A stretch of DNA of 64,000 nt. Origin: Aquatica leii. Lineage: Eukaryota > Arthropoda > Insecta > Coleoptera > Lampyridae. Below are positions 1 through 11,110 of the stretch, one piece after another. The stretch covers positions 6,128,937 through 6,192,936 of the forward strand of contig CM069436.1 in NCBI GenBank assembly GCA_035610365.1. Reading direction: 5' to 3'. The notes beneath the pieces were generated by a model that was not told the DNA's origin, did not search any database, and saw only the letters and a program-made list of their open reading frames with translations. How positions within the stretch are numbered: position 1 is the stretch's first letter; each line of letters opens with the position of its first letter. The position numbers and the translations under genes were made by a program.

Positions 1-341
1 ATATCTATAGTGAATCTGATGAGTTCGAAAATGAAAGAAACTGCAGCATGCCTCAACAAAATCTAGAGAATACAATAACTCCTTCGAAAATAAAGACTGG
101 AATCTATGTTGTAGGTCATCTTATAGATATGTGGCAGTATGCGTAACCGATATTGAAGATGATGGTGAAGTCAAAGTGATGTTTTATAAAATTATTGATG
201 AAAACGATGAAAACTCTATGCTATTTCGACTTGATGAGAATGACGTGACATTCGAGTCAATATTATCTATTTTACCACAACCGCCTTTAGTCTGCAAAGA
301 TAATTATTATTTTATAAATTTTCTTTCGTTTTGGATGTTTT
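1..341 (+). pseudogene. C-terminal relic of a Tigger-like transposase gene
   Basis: The left edge holds the tail of a coding region entered from outside the window. One frame reads an acidic stretch ending in KIKTGIYVV up to about 126. A frameshift near 125-130 moves to a frame with RYVAVCVTDIEDDGEVKVM and then a segment ending ESILSILPQPPLV. The same kind of module, a basic-acidic linker followed by a short beta-rich domain, closes the Tigger-like gene downstream (5573-5891). I therefore infer a related transposase tail. The 3' inverted repeat expected after it is missing, because the terminus of the next element begins only 22 bp further on. Pseudogene status rests on the frameshift. The gene body lies outside the window. 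Confidence 0.55.
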
Positions 342-362
342 TGAAAAAAAAAATAAATGAAT

Positions 363-388
363 TAAGATAAAGGTACCAATAATCGACA
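363..388 (+). repeat. left terminal inverted repeat of Tigger-like element
   Basis: Starts with TAAGATAAAGG and runs to ATCGACA. It matches the reverse complement of 6184-6209 except at about four positions. The outer TA fits a TA target-site duplication. Confidence 0.7.
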
Positions 389-851
389 CTGTACTCTCGA
401 CACCCCAAATTTAATCTTATAAAACAAGAATTACCGGCAACATTTCCGCAAACTGCACGTAATGGCAACACTGTTCAACCCCCGCCATTACCCCGGCGCA
501 GCCGCCGTACGCTGATAGACGCGTGCATTTCCGAAACATTCCATTGTAAAGAGAACACGAGCTATTTTCGCGTTTTTTTTTGACTTGTGCTTACTCACTT
601 TGTTAAGAGGTAAGTTTATAAAAAAAATTATTTTTATTTTCTCCGTGCAACTTTCTTTTTGCTTTTGACGCAGGGATAGTAGGTGATGCTTTAATACGTT
701 CGTTATTATGCCCGTCTCACTTCCGAGCTGAAACGTTGTTTTTTGCGTGGGGTGTCGAGTACTGAAACCGTAAAATATGTGTTTCTTATACTCGTCAAGA
801 ATGTCGACTTCATAAACACATCCGACTATACAGGGTGATGTTTTGAAAGAT
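389..851 (+). promoter_or_regulatory. transposon 5' region with candidate promoter, leader exon and splice donor
   Basis: This stretch between the left inverted repeat and the first ATG is locally GC-rich around 478-530. A consensus splice donor, AG followed by GTAAGT, lies at about 608-614, and a possible acceptor (AACCAG) ends at 888. The arrangement suggests a non-coding first exon and an intron of about 280 bp, but the ATG at 852 lies inside that putative intron, so the start and exon structure are ambiguous. GTCGAG/GTCGAC motifs at about 757 and 803 echo the terminal motifs. No TATA box is convincing. Confidence 0.35.
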
Positions 852-2210
852 ATGGCGAGCCGAAAAGAAACTTTTCTAAAATAACCAGTGGAGAATATGC
901 TCTCAACTATTGAAGATGTTAATAAAGGGATGTCCTATAGGGGGCCGCAAAGAAACACAGTGTGTCTAGGGTAACCCTTATGGACAAACATAAGGGGCGT
1001 GTGCCACTTAAGAGAAAAATGGGGCCTTCAGGTACATTCAGTCCTGAACAAGAAGAAATACTCACTGAATGGGTAAAATCTATGGCAAAATCGGGTTTTC
1101 CTGTAACAAAGGATACGTTCATCCATAGCGTTGGAAAGTTAGCAAAAGAATTAAAAGTGGATTTCAAGGGAAATGCTGTACCTGGTAGGAAATTTTTGGA
1201 CCTATTTTAGAAAAGACACCCTGAGCTGAGTTTTAGAGTTAGTCAAAATTTGACAATAATGAGGCGTGCTGTCACCCAAGAAAATATAAACTACTGGTTT
1301 GAAGAAGTTTCCTCTTATTTAAAAGAGATGAACTTAGACGCGGCTATGAGAGACCGAACGAGGGTATTCAATGCCGATGAAACGGCGTTCTTTTTAAATC
1401 CCAAACCTAGCAAGGTGTTGGCGCCAAAAGGCTGTAAGACTGCATATACCGTTTCAGGAAATGATGAAAAACTCAATATTACAACCCTGCTCACTGCCAA
1501 TGCTGTTGGAAAAATTGCGCCTCCTATGCTAATGTATCGTTATAGCAGGATACCTCAGAACATTGCCGAGGTTTTTCCTCATGACTGGTCTATGGGAAAA
1601 TCCCAGAATGGTTGGATGACGCACGAGTTGTTTTTTGAATACATTGCAAATATTTTTCTTCTGGTTTAAAAAATAAGACATTCAATTGCCCATTGTCTTT
1701 TACTTAGATGGTCATGTGTCTCACCTATCGTTACCTCTAAGCCAGTTGTGCAAGGAAAATGGAATAGAGTTGGTAGCATTGTATCCAAATGCCACACACA
1801 TTCTCCAGTCAATGGCTGTTGCTGTCTTTCATGTGTTGAAACCAGCGTGGAGGCAGAAAGTCCATGACTGGAGAACGGAACATAACGGAGAACAACTTAA
1901 GAAACAAGACTTTGCAGCATTGCTTAAACAAGTCCTTCCATCTATTACTGAAAAAACAATATCCAATGGCTTCAGAAAATGCGGTCTATTTTCATGGAAT
2001 CCAGCAGAAGTGAGAGTCGAGCCAAAACATGTAGAACAACCTAAAGCATTAAGAACCGAGAAAAAACATTTCTTCGTCATATTTAAACGAGAGATTGAAA
2101 AGGAAAAACTTGCTTATTTCCTGAAGAACGAAGGCGAATGGGCTGGGGCAACTGAGAACAAATCTTTATTTGATCTATGGACACTCTGGAAAACAAAAAT
2201 GGAACAGGAG

Positions 2211-2294
2211 GTAAGTAAAAAATCTGCATCGAGAAAATAAAAAATCATTATAAGAGTACTTAATTCTAACTTTAAATGGCCTGTAATTTTACAG
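2211..2294 (+). other. candidate 84-bp intron in Tigger-like gene
   Basis: GAG|GTAAGT donor at 2210/2211 and a pyrimidine-rich TTTTACAG acceptor ending at 2294. Removing it joins the end of the DDE region (KMEQE) to a frame continuing STNLVAQSATMESS. The size fits short insect introns. Confidence 0.55.
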
Positions 2295-2355
2295 AATTCT
2301 ACCAATCTAGTAGCACAATCTGCTACGATGGAGTCATCTACAATTGATCCATCAG

Positions 2356-2415
2356 GTAAACAAAATTTAGCCGATGACATGAATGTGTGTACTCAGTAAA
2401 CAATTTGTTTTCCAG
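2356..2415 (+). other. candidate 60-bp intron in Tigger-like gene
   Basis: CAG|GTAAAC donor at 2355/2356 and TTGTTTTCCAG acceptor ending at 2415. The segment carries in-frame stop codons, and splicing restores a Ser/Pro/Asp-rich frame on both sides. Confidence 0.5.
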
Positions 2416-2417
2416 AC

Positions 2418-2597
2418 GACCAACAGTCTGCTCCAGATTTTTCCATTTCTTCAAGAAACGAACGTACTCCTGACAGGGACCCTGATCAAGTCGTTTTGGT
2501 TCCAGAAGACGAACAGTCTGCTCCAGGTTCTGCAATTATCCTTTCAAGAAACGAACGTTCTCCTGGCAGGGACATTGATGAAGCCGTTTTGATGATA
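2418..2597 (+). repeat. 90-bp tandem duplication in Tigger-like coding sequence
   Basis: Two 90-bp units (2418-2507 and 2508-2597) encode 30-residue repeats that share QSAP and SRNER followed by an acidic Asp-rich part. The unit is a multiple of three, so it is an in-frame internal duplication in the linker between the catalytic domain and the basic C-terminus. Confidence 0.6.
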
Positions 2598-3090
2598 GAT
2601 CAACCATCCACATCCAGTTTGATTCCTGTACTTACAAGAATTGACCAACCAACAACATCCGGTCTCAATCTTTCAGTTACAAAAGACAGTTACACTTCAG
2701 ACAATGTCGCTGGTTTGACACCACCCACATCTGATGGGTGTATTCTTCCAATCCCTTTCAATACAGCACTACTGTGGCCACAACCAGTACAGCTTAGATC
2801 AACCAAGCGAAGTGAAAAACTACCTGCTGTAGTCACGTCACCACAAATGCTTGAATATTATATAAAAAGAGATGACAAGAAAAGAGCAGCTGAGAAGCAG
2901 AAAGAGGACAGAAAGCTATTGAGGGAAGCAAAAAGAAAAGAGTCTCAAGCTAAGACCAAGGAAAGAAAAGACAAAAAGAAGCAAAAATTAAATTCTAAAA
3001 GAAAGAGGAACAATTCCAGTTTTTCTTCATCTCATTCACAAAGTGACTTTTCCCTGCAAGAGTCTGGAGATTCCGAGTTGGAACTGGCTA

Positions 3091-3217
3091 CACTGGTCTG
3101 CATGAAAATCGGCCCTGATACCATTCTTGACGATTCTTATGCAAATGACCTCCTGAATCTAAAAATGAGCTCCGTTTTTACCCATCACCCACCTATTTTG
3201 GAGGGACCCAATTTTTA
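3091..3217 (+). repeat. left long terminal inverted repeat, copy 1
   Basis: Pairs with 5441-5572 in inverted orientation. The outer 12 bp are identical. Shared internal blocks include GATTCTTATG, CCTGAATC and CCATCACCCACC. Confidence 0.75.
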
Positions 3218-3688
3218 TTTTATTTTTTGCATTTTTTTTAGAATTTTAACTTATAGCCGTTAAACATCCCAAAGCAAGTAATAACATTTATATCAAAGTA
3301 TATGGCAAAAGTTTTGCTATAAAATGTATATAGAAACAACAATAAAATACAAATATATAACAGTAAAAAAATATCAATAAACAGTTAGGAAGATTCACTG
3401 CACGACGCTGGCGATTTCAATACCACATGCAGGTTTGAACAGGAATTTTCGACAGGCCTGAACTTGCATTACTCTTCTCATTTTAGTATATTACATTGTT
3501 TGCTTAACTGCTTCGATCAGTACATCTATAGCTGTTGCAGAGTTAACTTGTCGACGTTTTAAACGTGCTGGATTTTGTGTTCATTTTTGTTCATTTGTGT
3601 AAAACAGTAAAACTACTTTTACTCCGGATTTTTTCAAGTGACTAAGTGTGATTTGTGGTTAATGTCGGGCGTTGATTACTGTTTAATT

Positions 3689-5322
3689 ATGCCACGCGAG
3701 TGTAAAAATCATCCCGATAGCTTCTGCTATGTCTGCGGGGAATTAACTTTAAAAGCGCAACGAAAACCCCTTTCTCCGCTTGTTAAAACAGCTTATAAAT
3801 TGTACTTAGATTGTCAAGTTGGCGACCAGGACAAGACTTGGGCTCCATCAGTTTGCTGTACGACTTGTTACAGTAGTTTGACCAAATGGCTCAAAGGTAC
3901 CCGTAAATCAATGCCATTTGCTGTGCCCATGGTTTGGCGTAAACCTCGCTGTCTTCTTACAGATTGTTACTTTTCTATGACTTCCACCGTCGGGTTTTCA
4001 AGCAAAAGTAAGCATACAATTCAGTATCCCAATATTCCGTCAGCTCTAAAACCTGTTCCTCATAACGATACTTTGCCAATCCCAGAGCCCCCAAACACTT
4101 ATACTCTAAAGCGGGAAATTGATTTAAAAGACTCTGAGCCACAACCTGGGGCTTCGAACGATACGTTCAATGATGATGAAGAGTATTCCGCAGATTTAGT
4201 TTCTCGGCAACCTCACCTCCTCCCTCAATCGGAATTAAATGATCTTGTCAGGGATTTGCAGTTACCCAAGACTAAATCTCAGCTCCTAGGATCGCGACTT
4301 CAACAGTGGAATCTCTTAGAAAAGGGAGTAAAAATATCTTCTTACAGGACCAGACAAGCAACCCTAAAATATCTTTTCTCAAAAGATAAAGGTTTAGTGT
4401 TCTGCTCTAATGCAAATTTATTGATGACAGAGCTACAGATGCCATGTGACCCAGACTGGAGACTGTTTATAGACTCATCAAAAATAAGCTTAAAAGTTGT
4501 CCTGTTGGCAAATGAAAATGACTTTCCATCAGTTCCAGTTGCATACTCTGTTGATATGAAGGAAACGTACGAAAACATCTTCAGAATCCTTGATAAAATT
4601 AGTTATCATGATTATAAGTGGAAACTTTGCGCTGACTTAAAAGTTGATGCTCTACTCACGAGCCTGCAATCAGGATTCACAAAATATTGCTGTTTCCTTT
4701 GTGAATGGAATAGCCGAGCCCAAGATAAACATTACATCGTACGGGACTCGCCTCTGCGAGAAAATCTTATTCCTGGTCAGAAAAATGTCGCCCACAATCC
4801 TTTGGTTATTTACCACCTTTACACATCAAACTTGGATTGATCAAGCAGTTTGTGAAAGCAGTGGACAAGACAGGTGGCGCATTTCAATTTTTGAAAACTA
4901 AATTTCCTCGTCTTAGCGAAGCTAAAATCAAAGAAGGCGTTTTTGTTAGTCCCCAGATTAGACAACTCTTCCAAGATTCGACGTTAGAACACCTAAATCG
5001 AAAAGAAGAACGAGCTTGGCTTGCATTTCAAAACGTTTGTAAGAACTTCTTGGGTAACCACAAAAGTGAAGATTATATCGCTCACGTCGAGGAACTGCTT
5101 TTAGCGTACAAGGACATAGGATGTAACATGTTTCTTAAAGTTCACTTCCTTCACTCGCATTTGGACTTTTTCCCTGAAAATTTAGGAGCAGTCTCGGATG
5201 AACACGGGGAACGGTTCCATCAAGACATCGCTAAGCTGGAGAAGAGATTTTCAGGGAAGTGGAATGAAAGCAAGCACCAAGTAACGATGAATATCTTTTT
5301 ATTTATTACTGTTTATAGCTAA
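3689..5322 (+). pseudogene. transposase of the CACTG-ended element, copy 1
   Basis: I take the ATG at 3689 (MPRECKNHPDSFCYVCGE) as the start, because the upstream frame is not conserved in copy 2. The N-terminus is a Cys/His-rich, zinc-binding-looking region of about 80 residues (CYVCGE, then SVCCTTCYSSL). An acidic linker follows, then a conserved core with SVDMKETYENI, LCADLKVDALLTSL, YCCFLCEWNSRA and, near the C-terminus, SDEHGERFHQDIAKLEKRF. Acidic residues in the last two blocks are plausible catalytic positions (inference). Compared with copy 2 it lacks a Lys codon near 4456, lost part of the codons near 4806 so that the frame breaks at about 4840, and lost about 66 bp near the C-terminus (around 5270), replacing the native end. 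I know this family only as a frequent uncharacterised arthropod protein. Confidence 0.7.
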
Positions 5323-5440
5323 AATAGTTCTTTTTCCCATTTAAATTAAATTCATGTCCATATATTTATTATTATAATTATTATTATCGTTCGATAAATA
5401 AATTATAATTAATTTATCGAAAAGTGGTAAAATTAGAGAT

Positions 5441-5572
5441 TTGGGGCTCCTCGAAAATGGTGGGTGATGGAAGAAAACGGAAGACATATTTGGATTCAGG
5501 CCGTCATTTTACATAAGAATCACCCGGAATAGTGTCAGGGTTCGATAAAAAATATTTTTTTGCAGACCAGTG
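5441..5572 (+). repeat. right long terminal inverted repeat, copy 1
   Basis: Inverted partner of 3091-3217, ending TGCAGACCAGTG. It is followed directly by CTA, a copy of the triplet before the left end. Confidence 0.75.
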
Positions 5573-5891
5573 CTATTAGTGATGATGAAGAAGTTTCCTT
5601 GGATGAATTAAAGGAAGGCACCTTCATCCTCGCCAAATTCAAAGAGGGAAAAAGAAATTTAACAGTGTTTGTGTACCTTTGTGTCATCCAAGAGTTAAGA
5701 GAAGATGGCAATATAGTTGTAATGGGAATTGAAGAATACTGACAGTGAGAAGAAGGAGTATGTGGCAGAAGAAAAAGACATTTGAGACAAATCTAAAAGA
5801 AATAGTTAGACTTGTTGAAGAACCTGAACTTATTGTGAAAGGGGAGCGAGTGAGCTACCGTTTTAAAAAATCTCTAAATGTCTTAAATTAA
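5573..5891 (+). pseudogene. Tigger-like gene, C-terminal part resumed after the insertion
   Basis: The frame broken at 3090 continues here as SAISDDEEVSLDELKEGTFI, then a short hydrophobic domain with VYLCVIQELREDGNIVVMG. A frameshift near 5740 leads to TFETNLKEIVRLVEEPELIV and a stop at about 5891. Composition and order resemble the relic at 1-341, so this is probably the family's C-terminal module. Its role is unknown to me; a chromatin- or protein-binding function is possible but unsupported. Confidence 0.55.
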
Positions 5892-5959
5892 ATATAGTTT
5901 TGTTTAACAAAAAGTTTGACTTAATGCAATAATATTTATTTCCAATGAAAGTGTTCAGT

Positions 5960-6209
5960 AAAATGTGTCGACTAATGGAACAAAACCCATGTCGACTATT
6001 ACAACATTGGTAATTTTAAGTGTCGACTATTGTAACATTTGTTGCATTATCTTTTTCTCAATATCATAACCAATATTTTGTGGTTAAAATTTAGAGAAGA
6101 GCACTATCGTAAAGAGCAAAGTATAGGCTTCTTTCAAACCACTTTCTTGCAAGATACTATTTTGTAAATTTTGAACCTTAAAATGTCGACTACTGGTCCC
6201 TTTACCTTA
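5960..6209 (+). repeat. right subterminal GTCGAC repeats and terminal inverted repeat
   Basis: Four GTCGACTA motifs occur near 5967, 5992, 6022 and 6186, the last inside the right terminal inverted repeat (6184-6209). Spaced subterminal motifs are often transposase binding sites. The left end carries related TCGAC/TCGAG motifs. The binding role is inference. Confidence 0.5.
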
Positions 6210-9114
6210 TGTATTTTGTGATAAAAACCTCTTTTAACAGTATTATAGAAATATTATGGTTCCTAGAATGCTGTGTTATTTTTTTAATATATTAAATGGA
6301 GAAAACTCACTCCTCATTTGAACAAAATTTGGAATTTTTTTTGTTGTAATCAAAAGTATCGCTCAAAAGTCTCAGTTACAGGAGATTCGCCCATATACTT
6401 GGGTTATGTAGTCCAAAGATACTACAAATAGGAGTTTATATAGAAATAATTATTTTTGCCTCCAATGGCAACTCCAAAAAATTAAGACTTTCAAATTTTT
6501 GTGTAATGAAGTAAAAATTGCAAAATTTTTATGATTTTCAAAAATAAATACACATTCTTGTGTTTATTAGATAGTTTTCATGTGTATTGTTGCCAATATA
6601 ATTTAAAATAAACCAGATGCATGATGCTAGGTTATTATAACCTATCTGTTACTCATCTTTTTTTAACTTTAACAAAATTTAGTAGTCAAAACTTTTATGC
6701 ATAAAATTTAAATTATTATTAAATGTTACATGGCTTGCGATAAATTGAATTTAACATTATAGTGAATTTCCCTTGCGTTATCTGATTCTATTTGGCGCCA
6801 GTTCGATTTTGACAGTTTATTGTGAAATCCATTAAGTAAAAATAATAAAAAAACCAAAAAAGGACTTTTCGGTTATGTATAAGCGAGTGTATAAGGCTAT
6901 CGTGTACATTTTTTAGTTTTATCGTACACAAACTTGTTAAAAAATTAGTTACCTCTTAATTAATAGTGTTAGATTATGTATATAGTGGCAATATTACACA
7001 AAGCACATTTGTTGATAAACAATTAAAAATCAAATGAGCTATGCGACTGTAACAAAAGATAATCAAGAACATTGTTAATTTGCTTTGTATCCTTGATGGT
7101 TTCTAACCAAACTCCAAAACCAAGCATTTAAAGAATATCTTGAATCACAAATACTACTACGAGAAAATTATGTAAATAATTACACTAATAACGTAAACAG
7201 TTCATTTGTTGTTATTCAAGAATTGTGCCAGTACGTTTTGTAAACAACGTTCCTAAAACTTATAAAATTGCATTAAACGTTTTCATTTTATTTGGAACAA
7301 CGATTCTGTGCCACAAGAACCTTGTGTAGATTGTACACATTGATAATTCCCGGGTTCTTGAGATTACAAAGCAATGAAACAACCGAACGACTCTTTTTGA
7401 CAGTCTGCGTTATAATATTCCCTATTAAATTGGTAGAATTACGACGCATATGGAATAGCAAGAGCTGGTTAATTAATAAAAGGGGACACCACGAAGGGTT
7501 GTTAAATAGGACAACAGACAACCTTTTTTTTACCACACGCTCTAGTTCACCTCGCTCTAAATTCGTCATTGCACAATATACGCAAAAAGTAGATGCACCA
7601 CCATCGATTCAGTTGCCCAAGTTGAGCGTTGAAATTTGCGCAAGAAATACTAAGAACGAAAACAACCAATTTGTTTATTAAGAATATGGCGCAAACATTA
7701 ACACCTTGCAACAACCTACATTAAAACGCTTTTAAGCATAAAAACTGTACTAACAGCTTTCTTTTATTGACGATTTTTACGACAAAAGCATTAAAATATT
7801 TTTATAAACGTTACAATGCAGTAAAAAAAAGGGAAAGCTGCCGTCAATAAGTGTATACTATTCTAATCAAAAAAGTCGATTTATTTAAAATTAAAACCGA
7901 AAGAAAAAAGGGAATTTGACCCTGACTTTCTTTTAAGAGATTTATGAGGTCAATTTTATCGAACACGTCCCAGTAAAATACTTTAAAGGGATTAATTTCG
8001 TGCGCGTTGTTTTAGGATCAAGGCAATCGTTTTTTTTTTCGGACCTATTGATTCGAAACGAGAAATTATTAGAGGGAAAGAGCGCTTCGCCACATGGCCG
8101 AGTTGATAAGAAATATTCGGAGCAGCGACCTACAAAATTGTTGAAAAAACTTACTTTCGAATGATGTCGACGACGAGATTAATCCATTCACGTGCGGAGT
8201 TTGTTAATAAAACACTTGGAAACAATGTCACTTATACGCACAATTATTCACTTGTTTTAGAGTAAGTGCAAATTTATGGTTGTAAATAAAAATTCGTACG
8301 GCCGTAGTACTCGAGACATGCACACTACAATCACTGACACGACCAACTAACTTCTTGCGCATGAACAATGCGTTCCTATGTAAAACGTAATGGTGGACGG
8401 TCATGCGCTTTTAAAATGGAACCCGCCAATACAAAATGTCAACAAATGCCATTATTTCGATCTTATAGGTGCATGTGTTGATCAACAAACGTTACGAAAC
8501 CACGTGCTTAAAACTCTAATTTATTATTTATTTGTGTTTTCAAGATTATTGCGTTTACGAATCCAGTTACATCAGCAACAAAATACGCACGAAATAAACA
8601 TAAACAAAACAATTATTTGTTTCTTTCTACTAGGTCTAATCGCGATCCTCTCTATCTATCGATTTTATTGTTGTTTGATGATGACATTTACCACTAGAAA
8701 CAAAATCTTATTTCTAAATAAAATCTATTTTTAACCCATTAAAGAAAATGCTGTTTATTTTTTTTCATTTAGTAAAAAATACGTACAAATTATGCAACGT
8801 AAAATACGGGACAAGGTGAATTGGGGCGTACATTACACAAAAAAAAATCTTATTTAGAAACTCCCCTCGATATACCGTTCTATAATTAATTAGTTTTACT
8901 CGATTGCTTTGATATAAAAAGGGAGATATTTTTATGGTGCAGTTGTTTGCGACATTTAAAAATGCCTACTGTATTTGTAAAATAAAACTTAAACAAAAAA
9001 ACTTTACCAAACACTACGATTAGTAAAGTAAGTTTCCGTGTATGTAAAAAAACAGAAAACACACTGTACACAAAAAATGATGGCAATCGAATAACTGGAA
9101 TATTTACCAGTCAC
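6210..9114. other. AT-rich non-coding stretch
   Basis: No coding region can be supported. Open frames around 7288-7681 overlap on both strands with low-complexity composition and no recognised motif. The segment 7940-8420 is less AT-rich than its neighbours and may hold a minus-strand non-coding exon, described separately. Confidence 0.5.
8145..8380 (-). promoter_or_regulatory. weak candidate for a minus-strand promoter/first exon
   Basis: On the minus strand a TCAGTG initiator-like motif lies near 8332-8340, followed by a moderately GC-containing leader and a GTAAGTTTTT donor-like site at about 8145-8155. This is the only place in the window that looks a little like a host transcription start. 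No coding exon can be attached to it, and all three motifs are short enough to occur by chance. Confidence 0.15.
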
Positions 9115-9449
9115 AAAACAGAAGTTTTCTACCCTGTTTTGAATGTAAACTCTTTTAATTTATTCGCTTCAATTTGGCAGTCGACAAAACTAATTATGTT
9201 AGTTAATTTCTTCATTACTTAAATGTATCTCCGAATTTTATTGTAGGTTCTTCTACAAAAATTACGGTTAGCTTTTTCACATTTTTCTTACAGTTCTCTT
9301 CTTTCTTTTCTTTACTTTCCTTAAGTTTTTCTAAAATCTTATTTTGTTTTCCTTTTTCTTCACTTTTTATTTTCAGATTAAAATAAACTTTGATCGGTTG
9401 ATTAACAGAACAGAAGTTTTCTTCCCTTTCCATTTTTAAATTTCTTCAC

Positions 9450-11110
9450 TGCACAGTCAACAAAACTAATTCTGTTATTTATTTTCTTCATTTCTTAAAC
9501 GTTTCTTCATCTTTTATTTTAGGCTTTACAAAATAAACTTCTTCAAATTTATTTTAAAATTTGCGGTCGTTAGCTTCTTGTTTTTTTTCAGATTTTTCTT
9601 ACATAACTAGTTCTCTTTTTTTTTCATTTTTCTTCATATCTTAAGTTTTTCTAAAATATTTTTTGTTTTTCTTTTTCTTTTTAGTTTTCTTAAAATAAAC
9701 TTCAATCATTTAACAGAACAGGAGTTTTCTTCACTTTCCTTTTATCAATTTTTTACTTCAACTCGATAGTCAACAAAACTAATTCTGTTAATTTTTTTAT
9801 TTCTTAAATGTTTCATCGTCTTCTTCTTCTTTTTCAAAATCAGTGTCTTCTAAATTTATTTACAAACTGCGGTCTTTAGCTTTTTCACATGTTTCTTACA
9901 TAATCAGTTCTGTTCTTTCTTTTCTTTATTTTCCTTCATATTTTAAGTTTTTCTAAAATCTTTTTCTGTTTTCCTTTTTCTTCACTTTTTATTTCCAGAT
10001 TAAAATAAACTTTGATCGGTTGATCAACAGAACATAAGTTTTCTTCGCTTTCCTTTTTTAAAATTCTTCACTGCACAGTCAACAAAACTAATTCTGTTAT
10101 TTATTTTCTTCATTTCTTAAATGTTTCTTCATCTTTTATTTTAAGTTCTACAAAATAAACTTCTTCAAATTTATTTTAAAATTTGCGGTCGTTAGCTTCT
10201 TGTTTTTTTCAGATTTTTCTTACATAACTAGTTCTCTTTTTTTCATTTTTCTTCATATCTCAAGTTTCTCTAAAATCTTTTTTGTTTTTCTTTTTCTTTT
10301 TAGTTTTCTTAAAATAAACTTCAATCATTTAACAGAACAGGAGTTTTCTTCACTTTCCTTTTTTCAATTTTTTTACTTCCACTCGATAGTCAACAAAACT
10401 AATTCTGTTAATTTTTTTATTTCTTAAATGTTTCTTCGTCTTCTTCTTTTTCAAAATCAGTTTCTTCTAAATTTATTTACAAACTGCGGTCTTTAGCTTT
10501 TTCACATGTTTCTTACATAATCAGTTCTGTTCTTTCTTTTCTTTATTTTCCTTCATATTTTAAGTTTTTCTAAATTCTTTTTTTTGTTTTCCTTTTTCTT
10601 CACTTTTTATTTCCAGATTAAAATAAACTTTGATCGGTTGATTAACGGAACAGAACAGAAGTTTTCTTCCCTTTCCTTTTTAAAATTTCTTCACTGCACA
10701 GTCAACAAAACTAATTCTGTTATTCATTTTCTTCATTTCTTAAATGTTTCTTCATCTTTTATTTTAGGCTCTACAAAATAAACTTCTTCAAATTTATTTT
10801 AAAATTTGCGGTCGTTAACTTCTTGTTTTTTTTTCAGATTTTTCTTACATAACTAGTTCTCTTTTTTTTCATATTTCTTCATATCTTAAGTTTTTCTAAA
10901 ATCCTTTTTGTTTTTCTTTTTAGTTTTCTTAAAATAAACTTCCATCATTTAACAGAACAGGAATTTTCTTCACTTTCCTTTTTTCAATTTTTTTACTTCA
11001 ACTCTATAGTCAACAAAACTAATTCTGTTAATTTTTTTATTTCTTAAATGTTTCTTCGTCTTCTTCTTTTACAAAATCAGTTTCTTCTAAATTTATTTAA
11101 AATCTGCGGT
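9450..11110 (+). repeat. dimeric higher-order repeat, period about 620 bp
   Basis: Two monomer types alternate: one with TTTGCGGTCGTTAGC (9558, 10180, 10803) and one with ACTGCGGTCTTTAGC (9865, 10484, 11104). Like types are 619-623 bp apart and much more alike than neighbours, indicating amplification of a dimer. Confidence 0.75.

Larger units (their letters stand above)
852..3090 (+). pseudogene. Tigger/pogo-type transposase, 5' and central part
   Basis: The ATG at 852 begins MASRKETFLK, then an in-frame TAA and a psq-type helix-turn-helix containing IEDVNKGMSYR. A frameshift near 945 leads into the second DNA-binding part (about 962-1210), which ends at a TAG before KRHPELSFRV. The DDE core follows: FNADETAFF supplies the first Asp (about 1375) and FYLDGHVSH the second (about 1705), with frameshifts at about 1660-1690 between them. 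The motif normally holding the third acid, usually QPLDV in this family, reads QSMAV here, so the catalytic Asp is Ala. The C-terminal part is Ser/Pro-rich, then strongly basic (KRAAEKQKEDRKLLREAKR). The gene is cut at 3090 by a transposon and resumes at 5573. Two short introns are visible. Related jerky/Tigger genes have been domesticated repeatedly, but the damage here argues for a dead copy. Confidence 0.75.
3091..5572 (+). mobile_element. CACTG-ended DNA transposon, copy 1 (CMC/CACTA-like, class uncertain)
   Basis: The element begins CACTGGTCTGCA and ends with the exact complement TGCAGACCAGTG. Homology between the two ends extends inward for about 130 bp with mismatches. CTA flanks both ends, fitting a 3-bp target duplication inside the Tigger-like coding region. 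It carries one protein family (3689-5322). A second copy of nearly the same sequence lies at 51191-53774. CACTN ends with 2-4-bp duplications fit the CMC group (CACTA, Mirage, Chapaev), but the class assignment is inference. The 2482-bp length is shorter than copy 2 (2584 bp) because of internal deletions. Confidence 0.75.
363..6209 (+). mobile_element. pogo/Tigger-like DNA transposon, interrupted by a CACTG-ended transposon
   Basis: A TA dinucleotide and a 26-bp inverted repeat sit at 363-388 and 6184-6209, with about four mismatches between the arms. Between them lies a decayed transposase gene with an N-terminal psq/CENP-B-type helix-turn-helix and a DDE_1-type catalytic domain. TA target duplication is established for the Tc1/mariner/pogo superfamily. 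About 5.85 kb in total, of which 2.48 kb is a later insertion (3091-5572), leaving a host element of about 3.4 kb. The terminal regions contain several GTCGAC-centred motifs. It cannot be active: it has stop codons, frameshifts, a lost catalytic Asp and the insertion. Confidence 0.72.

Noticed and set aside
822..850. TATACAGGGTG word like a mariner-type element end
   Set aside because: No inverted partner nearby, and it lies inside the Tigger-like element.
7288..7681. Overlapping open frames of 93 and 129 codons on opposite strands
   Set aside because: Low-complexity composition, no recognised motif, no splice or start context; treated as chance.
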